This document shows positions 1-7,390 of a DNA stretch of 44,248 bases, piece by piece. Each line of letters opens with the position of its first letter. Positions within the stretch are counted from its first letter, which is position 1. A program made the translations under genes and the position numbers. Below the pieces are notes generated by a model. It did not search any database, was not told where the DNA came from, and saw only the letters and a list, made by a program, of their open reading frames with translations. Source of the stretch: a bacterium (lineage in GTDB: Bacteria; Krumholzibacteriota; Krumholzibacteriia; LZORAL124-64-63); assembly GCA_014730255.1 (NCBI GenBank), contig WJIQ01000185.1, positions 1 through 44,248 on the forward strand, given 5' to 3'.

Positions 1-1893
1 CGACCCGGCGGCCGTGGCACGGATCTCGTACTGGTCGCCCACGGGCACGATGAACTCGAAGCGCCCGGCGAGGTCGGTCTCGACCGCGGGCAGGGGCGTG
101 CCGCCCAGCTGCACGGTCGCGCCCACGGCGGGCACGCCGCCATGGATGTCGATGTCCGAGCCCGGCAGGTAGACCACGCCGGCCAGCGTGGCCGAGGGCT
201 GCCGCACCAGCTCGACATCCTCGACGATGGTCTGGTCCTCGAGCACGGTCACCGTGACCGCGAGATCCTCGAAGCCGAAGGCGGCCACGTTCAGCGTCGC
301 CGCCTCCGCGGGCAGGGTCAGCTGGTAGCTGCCGTCGGCCCCGGTCACCGAGCTCTGGAAACCGCCCTCGACCGTGACCAGCGCACCCTCGATGGGATCG
401 CCGGTGTCGGCGGCGGTGACGGTGCCCTCGACGTAGCCGAGGCCGCCCATGACGGCCTGCACCGCCTCGAACGCGTCGAGGAAGCCGTGGCCGTAGGTGT
501 TGTCCTCGCCGACCTGGCCGAGGTCGTTGGCGGTGTCCATGATCACCTGCTTCATGGTGATCACGTCGACGTTCGGGTTGGCCGAGCGCATGAGCGCGAA
601 CACGCCCGCCACGTGCGGGCCGGCCATCGAGGTGCCGTCCCAGCCGCCCTGGTACCCGCCACCGGGCACCGCGCTGTAGATGTCGGCGCCGGGCGCGGCG
701 ACCTCGGGCTTGACCCGGTTCTCGACGGGGCCGCAGTTCGGGCCGGCCGGGCCGCGGCTGCTCGAGTTCCAGATCGGGTAGGGCTGGTAGTGGTGCGTGG
801 CGCCCACGGAGAAGCAGTTGTAGAGCGTGGTCGCGCGATCGGCGGGCGAGCGCAGCGTCTCGGCGCCCGAGCCCTCGTTGCCGGCCGACCAGCAGAGGGC
901 CACGCCGGCGGCCTCGCAGGCGTCGATGGCGTCCCACCAGCGGCTGTCACAGTCGACGTAGCCGCTGAACCACTCGTTCACGCCCCAGCTGTTCTGCACC
1001 ACGTCGGGCACGTCGTCGATGGTGCCGGGGTCGCCGTCCGGATCGGTGAAGAACTCCAGGCAAGCGAGGATGTCGCTATCGAAGCCGGGGTTCGCGCCCT
1101 GGTCGATGGCGTTGGTGGCGATCCACTCGGCCGCCGGCGCGATGCCGATGGTGTCGTCGGGCGCCAGGCCGGTCATGGTGCCGGTCGTGTGCGTGCCGTG
1201 GCCGTTGTAGTCGACCGGGGTCGTCGTGCCGTTGCCGAGCACGTCGAGCCAGCATTCGCTGGCCGGAGCATGGTTGCCGCGCCAGCGGTCCGCCAGCGCG
1301 GGGTGGTCGCCGTCCACGCCGGTGTCGAGCGAGCCGATCAATGCGCCGTCGCCACGGATTCCGAGCTGGTCCCAGACCCGCCGGGCGCCCACGGCCACGA
1401 TGCCGGGCGCGATGCCGATGCCGCGGGTCGACTTCTCGACCGTCGCCGGCTTCGAGATCGGCTCGATCAGCTCGGGCACGAGGTCGGCCTCGGCGACGTC
1501 GACGTCGCTGCGGGCGGCCAGCTCGCGGATCGCGTCCTCGGTGCCGGTCACCAGCACGGCGTTGATCAGCCAGTACGACCGGTAACCATCGACGCCGGTG
1601 CCGAGGCGCTGGTCCAGGTCGGCCAGCAGCGCACCCTGCGTCGTGCGCGCCTTCTCCTGCAGGGCGGTCACCACGCGGAAATGGCGCTCGGCGAGCGAGG
1701 CCCGCTGGTAGTGGAGGTCGAGATCGAGGGCCTGGACGTCGACCTGATCCTGGAGCACGAGGAGGGCCTTCACGGGGCCATCGTCGCGCTTGTCGAGCAG
1801 GTACGCCTCCAGACCGGGCGACAGGCGGCCGGCGAGGGAGGAGCCGGCCAGCACGATCGCCAGCAGGGCGACGGCGAGCTTCGCAACGCGCAT
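1..1893 (-). CDS. Secreted subtilisin-like serine peptidase (S8), C-terminus cut by window edge
   Basis: This is an exported endopeptidase of family S8. Residues 1-21 form a signal peptide (MRVAKLAVALLAIVLAGSSL). Residues about 40-140 look like an inhibitor-I9-type propeptide. The catalytic triad is visible as DTGVDGDHP (Asp190), NGHGTH (His232) and GTSMAGPHVAG (Ser422), with the oxyanion Asn in SAGNEGSG. After the protease domain come at least two carboxypeptidase-regulatory-like beta repeats, one from about residue 487 (GYVEGTVTAADTGDPIEGA) and a second from about 565. The reading frame is open to base 1, so the C-terminus and any sorting domain are missing from this window. The start is the ATG at 1893, directly before the signal peptide. 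Its Shine-Dalgarno is weak (GAAAGG about 9 bases upstream). The terminator of the upstream minus-strand gene separates the two, so this gene is probably transcribed on its own. Confidence 0.93.
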   Translation of the reverse strand, partial: MRVAKLAVALLAIVLAGSSLAGRLSPGLEAYLLDKRDDGPVKALLVLQDQVDVQALDLDLHYQRASLAERHFRVVTALQEKARTTQGALLADLDQRLGTGVDGYRSYWLINAVLVTGTEDAIRELAARSDVDVAEADLVPELIEPISKPATVEKSTRGIGIAPGIVAVGARRVWDQLGIRGDGALIGSLDTGVDGDHPALADRWRGNHAPASECWLDVLGNGTTTPVDYNGHGTHTTGTMTGLAPDDTIGIAPAAEWIATNAIDQGANPGFDSDILACLEFFTDPDGDPGTIDDVPDVVQNSWGVNEWFSGYVDCDSRWWDAIDACEAAGVALCWSAGNEGSGAETLRSPADRATTLYNCFSVGATHHYQPYPIWNSSSRGPAGPNCGPVENRVKPEVAAPGADIYSAVPGGGYQGGWDGTSMAGPHVAGVFALMRSANPNVDVITMKQVIMDTANDLGQVGEDNTYGHGFLDAFEAVQAVMGGLGYVEGTVTAADTGDPIEGALVTVEGGFQSSVTGADGSYQLTLPAEAATLNVAAFGFEDLAVTVTVLEDQTIVEDVELVRQPSATLAGVVYLPGSDIDIHGGVPAVGATVQLGGTPLPAVETDLAGRFEFIVPVGDQYEIRATAAGS

Positions 1894-2017
1894 GAGGGAG
1901 GACCTTTCGGAGCGGGTGAAGCCCCGGACGGCGCGGGGCCTGCGCCGGATCGGAGCACGATCACGCATGGTGAGTATGGCAGGTGGGTGTTGCGAAAATA
2001 TCACGCCCGGATCGGCG

Positions 2018-2058
2018 AAAATCAAGACGGCGGCGCCCCGATATGGAGCGCCGCCGTC
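2018..2058 (-). terminator. Rho-independent terminator of the 2081-5119 gene
   Basis: Bases 2026-2036 and 2048-2058 form a perfect 11-bp GC-rich inverted repeat with an 11-base loop. On the minus strand it is followed by CTTGATTTT. It begins 23 bases after the TGA of the secreted protein, the usual position for an intrinsic terminator. Confidence 0.78.
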
Positions 2059-2080
2059 CGTGGAGTCCGCCGCAGCGGGG

Positions 2081-5000
2081 TCAGCGGACCAGGGTGAGCT
2101 TCTCGACGAGCCTCGTATCGGGCGCGTGGACCTCGTAGAAGTAGATGCCCGAGGCCGTCGCCTGCCCGGCCTCGTCGCGGCCGTCCCAGAGCAGGTCGTG
2201 ATGGCCGGCATCCAGGCGCGCGTCGACCAGCCGACGCACGCGCTCGCCTCGCACGTTGTAGATCGTGACCTCGACGTCGCCGGTGCGGGCGAGCTCGAGC
2301 GCGATGGTGGTCTGCGGATTGAAGGGGTTGGGGTAGCACCGCGCCGTCGTCGTGACGGCGGGCGTGTCGCCCACGCCGGGCGGCGGGATGATCAGGCCCT
2401 CGCCCAGGAACCACAGCATGTCGTCGAGAAGGACCGCGCGCGCATCGACGACCGGCCAGCCCGGCGGCTCCCAGCCGGGCGCCGGCTGGATCGCGCCCAG
2501 GTCGTAGGGTATGGCGACCACGCGCGCGTTGATGTCGTCGTCGTACGCGTACCAGGCCGCGGCGTAGGGATACACGCCGTCGTTCCCGGCCGGGTCGGTG
2601 AACTCGGCCAGGGGCGTGGCGAGGGAGACGGGCGTGACCGCATCGAAGGACCGGATCGTCGGGCAGCCGCCGGCGGCGATCCACTCGTCGAGCGAGGCGA
2701 TGACCCCGTTGCCGGGGATCTGGCGCACCAGGGGCGTCACCTGGCCAGCGATCCGATCGGAGACGTCGTGGTCGACCAGGTCGACCTGCAGGAACCGGGC
2801 GACGAACGCCGCGCCGGCGTCGCCCTGTTGCAGGGTCCCGGTCACCAGGTCGTCGCCGGTCAGGATCGCCCCCTTCCAGCCGAGCTCGAACCAGTCGGTG
2901 AGCAGGCCGATGTCGTCGGACGGGTCGTCCATGAAGTCGCCACCGGCGAGCGACTGGAAACCGAGGCTGCCGGAGGTGTAGACCAGGGTCCGGTAGTCGG
3001 CGATCACGTCCACCGTGGCGCGACCACCCAGACCGTTGCCGAGCCGGGACGAGGGCGCATTGGTCGCGTAGACGTCGTAGTGCCACCCCTGGTCGTAACC
3101 GAGCTGCTCGATGGCGTTCAGCCAGACCTCCTGCCCCTCGGTCCCGTGTCCGTCCTGCCAGAAGAGGATGGACGGCTGGTCGCCCGGAGCATCGGACCGC
3201 AGCGTGGGCAGGGCGCGCACGACGAAGGGCTCGGGGTAGGCCAGCCGGCGATCGAGCGACGCGAAGCCGGTCGTGTCCGCCGGCACGATGGTCTCGCCGA
3301 CGTCGCCGGCGACCTCGTCGGCCGCCCAGAAGTAATAGCGCATCAGGTCGCCGGGGTAGAAGAACCCCGAGTCCGGCAGGTCGAAGTGGAAGCGATCGGG
3401 GACGCGGATCCCGCCGTCGGTGTAGGTCTCGGCGCCCGCGACCCAGCCGCGGACCACCCCGCCCTGCTGGCTGAAGCCGGGCGGCAGCACGCGCACCGCA
3501 TCGAACACCGGGTTGGCGAGCAGATGCACGTGCATCCGCGGCGGCTCGACGAGCTCGGCCCCGGCGCGCAGGACCGCGACGTCGACGGTGACCGAGTCCG
3601 CGGGGTCGATGTGCAGGTGCTCGGTCGGCGCGATGTTCCGCGCGCCGTCGAGGCGCACCGCGTTGCTCGCGAGGTCGTCGAGGTCGATCTCCCCCGCGGC
3701 GGGGAAGCCGTCGTTGAACAGATCGATGGTGCGCGCGGTGATGGACGGTGCCGCGTAGGCGAAGGCGCGCAGCTGGACGTTGTCGTAGTAGGGCGCGGGC
3801 GTCCCGTCGATCCCCGAATAGGCCCACCAGTCGATGTCCCGCAGGCCGACGGCGACCTGCACGTGGGTGCGTCCCTCGACGAGCAGGGCGCCGATGCTCC
3901 GCTCGACGCGCAGATACTGCGGTCCGCCGTAGAGGAGGAGGTTGTCGCTCAACCAGGGCGCCTCGGCGAGGTCGGCCGGATCGCCGGTGTCGACCGAGCG
4001 CACGTACCAGACGCCGAAGATGCCCGGCCAGTCGAGCGAGCCCAGCTCCTCGTGCGCGTAGATGTCGAAGGCGAGGGTGGCCGCGTCGCATCCGGCGGGC
4101 CAGGCCATCGCCGGGCTGACCGCCACGTTATGCACTCCGTAGCTGTCGCCCAGGAGGCCACCGGTGTTGTTGACGATGTAGCCGCCGGGCCCGTACCGCC
4201 AGGTGATGCCGACCGTGCCGCCGGTACCGGGCACCACGACGCCGTCGTCGACGAACGCCACCTGAGGCGACCAGTTGCTCCGGCACGGATCCTCGTCCTG
4301 CAGGTTCGTGTACAGGGCGGCGAAATCGCCGCAGCCGCCGAGGGCCATGGGCTCCCAGCGGTCGCTCGTCTGATCCTCGAAGTCCTCGAGATCGACCACC
4401 TCGCCGTCGACCATGACGGTGACGTCGTCGTACTGGCAGGCGCCGTCGCTCGGCCAGAGCTGGTCCTCGTCCGACCAGATGCTGTCCGTGACCACCTGCA
4501 CGCGCAGCTGGATCCGGTTTCCCGCCTCGCCGACGTATTCGCCGGGCTCGTAGGTGACGGACTGGTCGATCTCGACGGTCCGCGTGCCGGTGAACTGCTC
4601 GAGCGTGGTCCACACGCCCCCGCGGTTCCACTGCAGGTAGACGTGGTCGTAATCGTCCTCGACGTCGTGACGCAGCGTGGCGCGCCACTGCACGGTGACC
4701 GCCCCGGTCGGGTCGTCGACCGTGTGCGTGAAGACGAGGGTGTCGTGCCAGTCGTTGCCGTACCCCGGGTCGCCGTCGAAGGTCGTCCCGCACCACATGG
4801 CGTACTGCCCCTGCGGCGCCATGAACTCGCTGACGTGCCAGTGGGTCTCGCCCTGGTCGGTGAGGTCCTCGTGCCCCCAGCCGGTCCACGCCGCCTGGCC
4901 GGCGGCGTCCTGGAAGGTGCCGTTGTGGAGGGGCGACTGCTGCGGATCGAGCGCGTCGCCCAGCAGGTAGACGGTGTCGACCTCGCTCGTGACGAGGTCC

Positions 5001-5119
5001 ACGGCCTGGCCGTGGATGACCCCCTCGGATGGCGTGGTCAGGTACGGTCGGTTGGCGGCCGGCAGGACGCCGGCCAGGGCGATCAGCAGGATCGCCAGGA
5101 TGGCTCGCCTGAACATCAT
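2081..5119 (-). CDS. Large secreted protein with C-terminal FlgD-Ig/Por-secretion-like domain
   Basis: This is a 1012-residue exported protein of unknown specific role. Residues 1-22 form a signal peptide (RRAILAILLIALAGVLPAA). The middle is beta-rich, with lectin- or jelly-roll-like stretches from about 60 to 450 (SNWSPQVAFVDDG, WRYGPGGYIVNN). The segment from about 640 to 900 resembles the interpretation region of gingipain- or peptidase-type FCB secreted proteins (PSILFWQDGHGTEGQ, YDVYATNAPSS), but I cannot place a catalytic pair. The last 85 residues are a FlgD-Ig domain: YPNPFNPQTTIALEL, VTIYNVRGERVRRL, GIYFYEV, ending KLTLVR. In Bacteroidota-like bacteria such tails direct or anchor secretion; whether they do so here is inference. 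Two ATGs occur in tandem; GAGG sits 7 bases before the first (5119). A promoter and an operator-like palindrome lie upstream. Confidence 0.88.
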   Translation of the reverse strand: MMFRRAILAILLIALAGVLPAANRPYLTTPSEGVIHGQAVDLVTSEVDTVYLLGDALDPQQSPLHNGTFQDAAGQAAWTGWGHEDLTDQGETHWHVSEFMAPQGQYAMWCGTTFDGDPGYGNDWHDTLVFTHTVDDPTGAVTVQWRATLRHDVEDDYDHVYLQWNRGGVWTTLEQFTGTRTVEIDQSVTYEPGEYVGEAGNRIQLRVQVVTDSIWSDEDQLWPSDGACQYDDVTVMVDGEVVDLEDFEDQTSDRWEPMALGGCGDFAALYTNLQDEDPCRSNWSPQVAFVDDGVVVPGTGGTVGITWRYGPGGYIVNNTGGLLGDSYGVHNVAVSPAMAWPAGCDAATLAFDIYAHEELGSLDWPGIFGVWYVRSVDTGDPADLAEAPWLSDNLLLYGGPQYLRVERSIGALLVEGRTHVQVAVGLRDIDWWAYSGIDGTPAPYYDNVQLRAFAYAAPSITARTIDLFNDGFPAAGEIDLDDLASNAVRLDGARNIAPTEHLHIDPADSVTVDVAVLRAGAELVEPPRMHVHLLANPVFDAVRVLPPGFSQQGGVVRGWVAGAETYTDGGIRVPDRFHFDLPDSGFFYPGDLMRYYFWAADEVAGDVGETIVPADTTGFASLDRRLAYPEPFVVRALPTLRSDAPGDQPSILFWQDGHGTEGQEVWLNAIEQLGYDQGWHYDVYATNAPSSRLGNGLGGRATVDVIADYRTLVYTSGSLGFQSLAGGDFMDDPSDDIGLLTDWFELGWKGAILTGDDLVTGTLQQGDAGAAFVARFLQVDLVDHDVSDRIAGQVTPLVRQIPGNGVIASLDEWIAAGGCPTIRSFDAVTPVSLATPLAEFTDPAGNDGVYPYAAAWYAYDDDINARVVAIPYDLGAIQPAPGWEPPGWPVVDARAVLLDDMLWFLGEGLIIPPPGVGDTPAVTTTARCYPNPFNPQTTIALELARTGDVEVTIYNVRGERVRRLVDARLDAGHHDLLWDGRDEAGQATASGIYFYEVHAPDTRLVEKLTLVR

Positions 5120-5163
5120 GTTCCCCCCTCGAGCGTGCCACGAAGCGAATGAGCGGACCGATG

Positions 5164-5192
5164 AGGATACGGAATCGATACGAGAATGTCAC
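5164..5192 (-). promoter_or_regulatory. Sigma70-like promoter of the secreted FlgD-domain protein
   Basis: On the minus strand GTGACA (5187-5192) is followed after 17 bases by TATCCT (5164-5169). This gives 5/6 and 4/6 matches to the -35 and -10 consensus with ideal spacing, about 45 bases before the start codon. The -35 box overlaps the palindrome at 5188-5203. Confidence 0.5.
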
Positions 5193-5203
5193 GATGTCGT
5201 GAC
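5188..5203. promoter_or_regulatory. Operator-like palindrome in a divergent intergenic region
   Basis: GTCACGA-TG-TCGTGAC is a perfect 7-bp inverted repeat with a 2-base centre. It lies between the divergent secreted-protein and SDR genes and covers the proposed minus-strand -35 box. This is where a dimeric repressor would bind, but no regulator gene lies next to it. Confidence 0.4.
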
Positions 5204-5295
5204 GACCGCGGTCGGGGCGATTCGACGGGGCGTCTGGAGCGTCGCCGCGACTTGTGATAGGCTCCGCCGGCCCCACCCCACCCGAGGAGGATCCC

Positions 5296-6060
5296 ATGAC
5301 CGTCCCCGAGCTCGTGCTCGTCACCGGCGCCAGCAGCGGCATCGGCCGCGCCTGCGCCGAGGCCTACGCCCGCCAGGGCTGCCGCCTGATCCTCGCTGCC
5401 CGCCGGGCCGAACGCCTGGCCGAGATCGCGGCCGACCTGGACACCGAGACCCACCTCCTGACCCTCGATGTCCGCGATCGCGCCGCCGTGGACGCCGCGA
5501 TCGCCGGCCTGCCCGACCACTGGCGCGAGATCGACGTCCTGGTGAACAACGCCGGCCTCTCCCGCGGCCTCGAGCCCTTGCCCGAGGGTCTGCCGAGCGA
5601 CTGGGAGGAGATGATCGACACCAACGTGAAAGGCCTGCTCTGGGTCTCGCGGGCCGTCCTGCCCGGCATGATCGCACGCGACCGCGGCCACGTGGTGAAC
5701 ATCGGCTCGGTCTCCGGGCACCAGGTCTACGCCGGCGGCGCGGTGTACTGCGCCTCCAAGCACGCCGTCCGGGCGATCACCCAGGGTCTGCGGCTGGATC
5801 TGCTCGGCACGAAGGTGCGGGTCTCGAGCGTCGACCCCGGTCTCGTGGAGACCGACTTCTCGCTGGTCCGGTTCCACGGGGACCACGATCGCGCGCATAC
5901 CGTATACCAGCAGTACCCTCCCTTGCGTGCCGAGGACGTCGCCGAATGTGTAGTCTTCTGCACCACACGCCCAGAACATGTTGCGATCATGGATCTTGTC
6001 GTCATGCCCCAGGATCAGGCGTCGGTCTATGCCAGCCATCCACGCGGGGTCGATCATTGA
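5296..6060 (+). CDS. SDR-family NAD(P)-dependent oxidoreductase, YdfG-like
   Basis: This is a classical short-chain dehydrogenase/reductase of 254 residues, expected to be cytosolic. It has the Rossmann glycine motif TGASSGIG (residues 10-17), NNAG (84-87), and the catalytic Ser138, Tyr151 and Lys155 (YxxxK in YCASK). PGLVETDFS, at the end of the substrate loop, and the stretch SKHAVRAITQGLRLDL resemble the YdfG group (serine and 3-hydroxy acid dehydrogenases). The substrate cannot be fixed from sequence alone. The start is the ATG at 5296 with a strong GAGGAGG five bases upstream; an earlier in-frame ATG at 5254 has no such site. The next gene begins 14 bases after the stop. Confidence 0.93.
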   Translation: MTVPELVLVTGASSGIGRACAEAYARQGCRLILAARRAERLAEIAADLDTETHLLTLDVRDRAAVDAAIAGLPDHWREIDVLVNNAGLSRGLEPLPEGLPSDWEEMIDTNVKGLLWVSRAVLPGMIARDRGHVVNIGSVSGHQVYAGGAVYCASKHAVRAITQGLRLDLLGTKVRVSSVDPGLVETDFSLVRFHGDHDRAHTVYQQYPPLRAEDVAECVVFCTTRPEHVAIMDLVVMPQDQASVYASHPRGVDH

Positions 6061-6074
6061 CGCCCGATATTGTC

Positions 6075-7298
6075 ATGAGAATACCACAATTCACGATCGC
6101 GGTGGCCATCGTCGCGATGATCGGTCCGGCCGCAACCCCTGACGCCCTCACGGCCGACCCGATCGTGGTCACCTGCCCCGCCGAACCGCCGGAGATCCGA
6201 TCCTTCGCCCTCGCGGAATCCTGGCGGATCGACGGCGACGACGACACGGCCCCGCTCCTCGGCCTGGTCGGCGATGCGGTCGTGGACCGGACCACGGGCG
6301 AGATCCTGCTGCTCGACCGCCAGCTCTGCCGGCTACTGGTGTTCGATGCGCACGGCGGCCTGGTGGGCACGCTCGGGCGCGAGGGCGAGGGCCCCGGGGA
6401 GTTCCGCCAGCCCCGGGCGCTCCAGCTCCTGGCCGACGGCCGGGTCGCCGTGCGGACGGGCTGGCCCACCGAGCTGGTCATGCTCGCCCGCGACGGCACG
6501 CCGGCCGGCGCGTGGTCGCCGCGCACGGCCATGTCGATCTGGAAGGCCCGGCCGACGGCCGGCGGCTGGATCGCCACCGGGTCGAGGCGGGACGTCGAGC
6601 GCAGCGACGCCACGCGGTACTGCGCCCTGCTCAGCCTGGCCCTGTTCGACGCCGAGGGGGAGGTCGTGCGGGAATATCGCGGCGGCCGCACCGAGCAGAT
6701 CCAGCAACCGAGGACCTACGACGAACGCCAGGGGTACTTCGCGGCGGCGAACTGGGACCTGACCGCCGACGGGCGGATCGTGGTCGCCGCGGCCCGCGAC
6801 CAGTACCGGCTGGAGTACCTCGATCTCGACGGCGAGGTCGTACGCGTGGTCGAGCGCACGTTCGATGCCTACCGGCGCACCGAGCAGGACCTCGCGCAGA
6901 TGCGCGACCAGCATCGCCTGTACATCAACGGCGTGCGGCAGGAGATGGTCTTCCACCACCTGCCCACCGACCCGGTGATCCAGCGCCTCGAGGCCCGGCC
7001 CGACGGCACCCTCGCCGTCTTCACCTGCCATGCCACGCGCGGCCTGCCCGATGGCGTGATCACGCGTTACGACCTGCACGATGCCACGGGCCACCTCACC
7101 GCCGAGGTCCGGATCCACGGCGACTGCGACCTGGAATACGACCGCCTGGTCCTGCTCTCGGACGACCGGGCGGTCGTCCTGCGCAACTACCGGACCGCCT
7201 CACGCACGGCCTACAACATGCAGGAAGAGGGCGATCCCGAGCGTCCCGACCCCACCTTCAGCGTCATCGTCTGTGACCTGATCCCCCTCGACGACTGA
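6075..7298 (+). CDS. Exported six-bladed beta-propeller-like protein
   Basis: This 407-residue protein has a hydrophobic N-terminus (residues 3-20, FTIAVAIVAMIGPAA) that should act as a signal peptide. The body has NHL-like blades: LLLDRQLCRLLVFDAHG, then GTLGREGEGPGEFRQPRA, the hallmark of 6-bladed propeller proteins (GxxGxGPGEF), then ADGRVAVR. Proteins of this type bind ligands or act as scaffolds in the periplasm or outside the cell; no catalytic residues are evident. The start ATG at 6075 lacks a clear Shine-Dalgarno, so it may be translated by coupling to the SDR gene 14 bases upstream. The cysteines are few (CPAEPP near residue 35, CRLL near 85). Confidence 0.8.
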   Translation: MRIPQFTIAVAIVAMIGPAATPDALTADPIVVTCPAEPPEIRSFALAESWRIDGDDDTAPLLGLVGDAVVDRTTGEILLLDRQLCRLLVFDAHGGLVGTLGREGEGPGEFRQPRALQLLADGRVAVRTGWPTELVMLARDGTPAGAWSPRTAMSIWKARPTAGGWIATGSRRDVERSDATRYCALLSLALFDAEGEVVREYRGGRTEQIQQPRTYDERQGYFAAANWDLTADGRIVVAAARDQYRLEYLDLDGEVVRVVERTFDAYRRTEQDLAQMRDQHRLYINGVRQEMVFHHLPTDPVIQRLEARPDGTLAVFTCHATRGLPDGVITRYDLHDATGHLTAEVRIHGDCDLEYDRLVLLSDDRAVVLRNYRTASRTAYNMQEEGDPERPDPTFSVIVCDLIPLDD

Positions 7299-7390
7299 CG
7301 CCACGCCCCGGCGCGCGCAGACAGGCGCGACCGCGAATGTCCGCAGGCCCGCAGAGCCGAGGACCTTCGTGATCGCGCCCGTCGTCGTAC

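Noticed and set aside
142-5152. Long open frames on the plus strand opposite the subtilase and the large secreted protein.
   Set aside because: They are antisense to genes with signal peptides, catalytic motifs and a FlgD tail. Their translations are low-complexity (rich in Arg, Gly, Val, His), as expected for shadow frames in GC-rich DNA.
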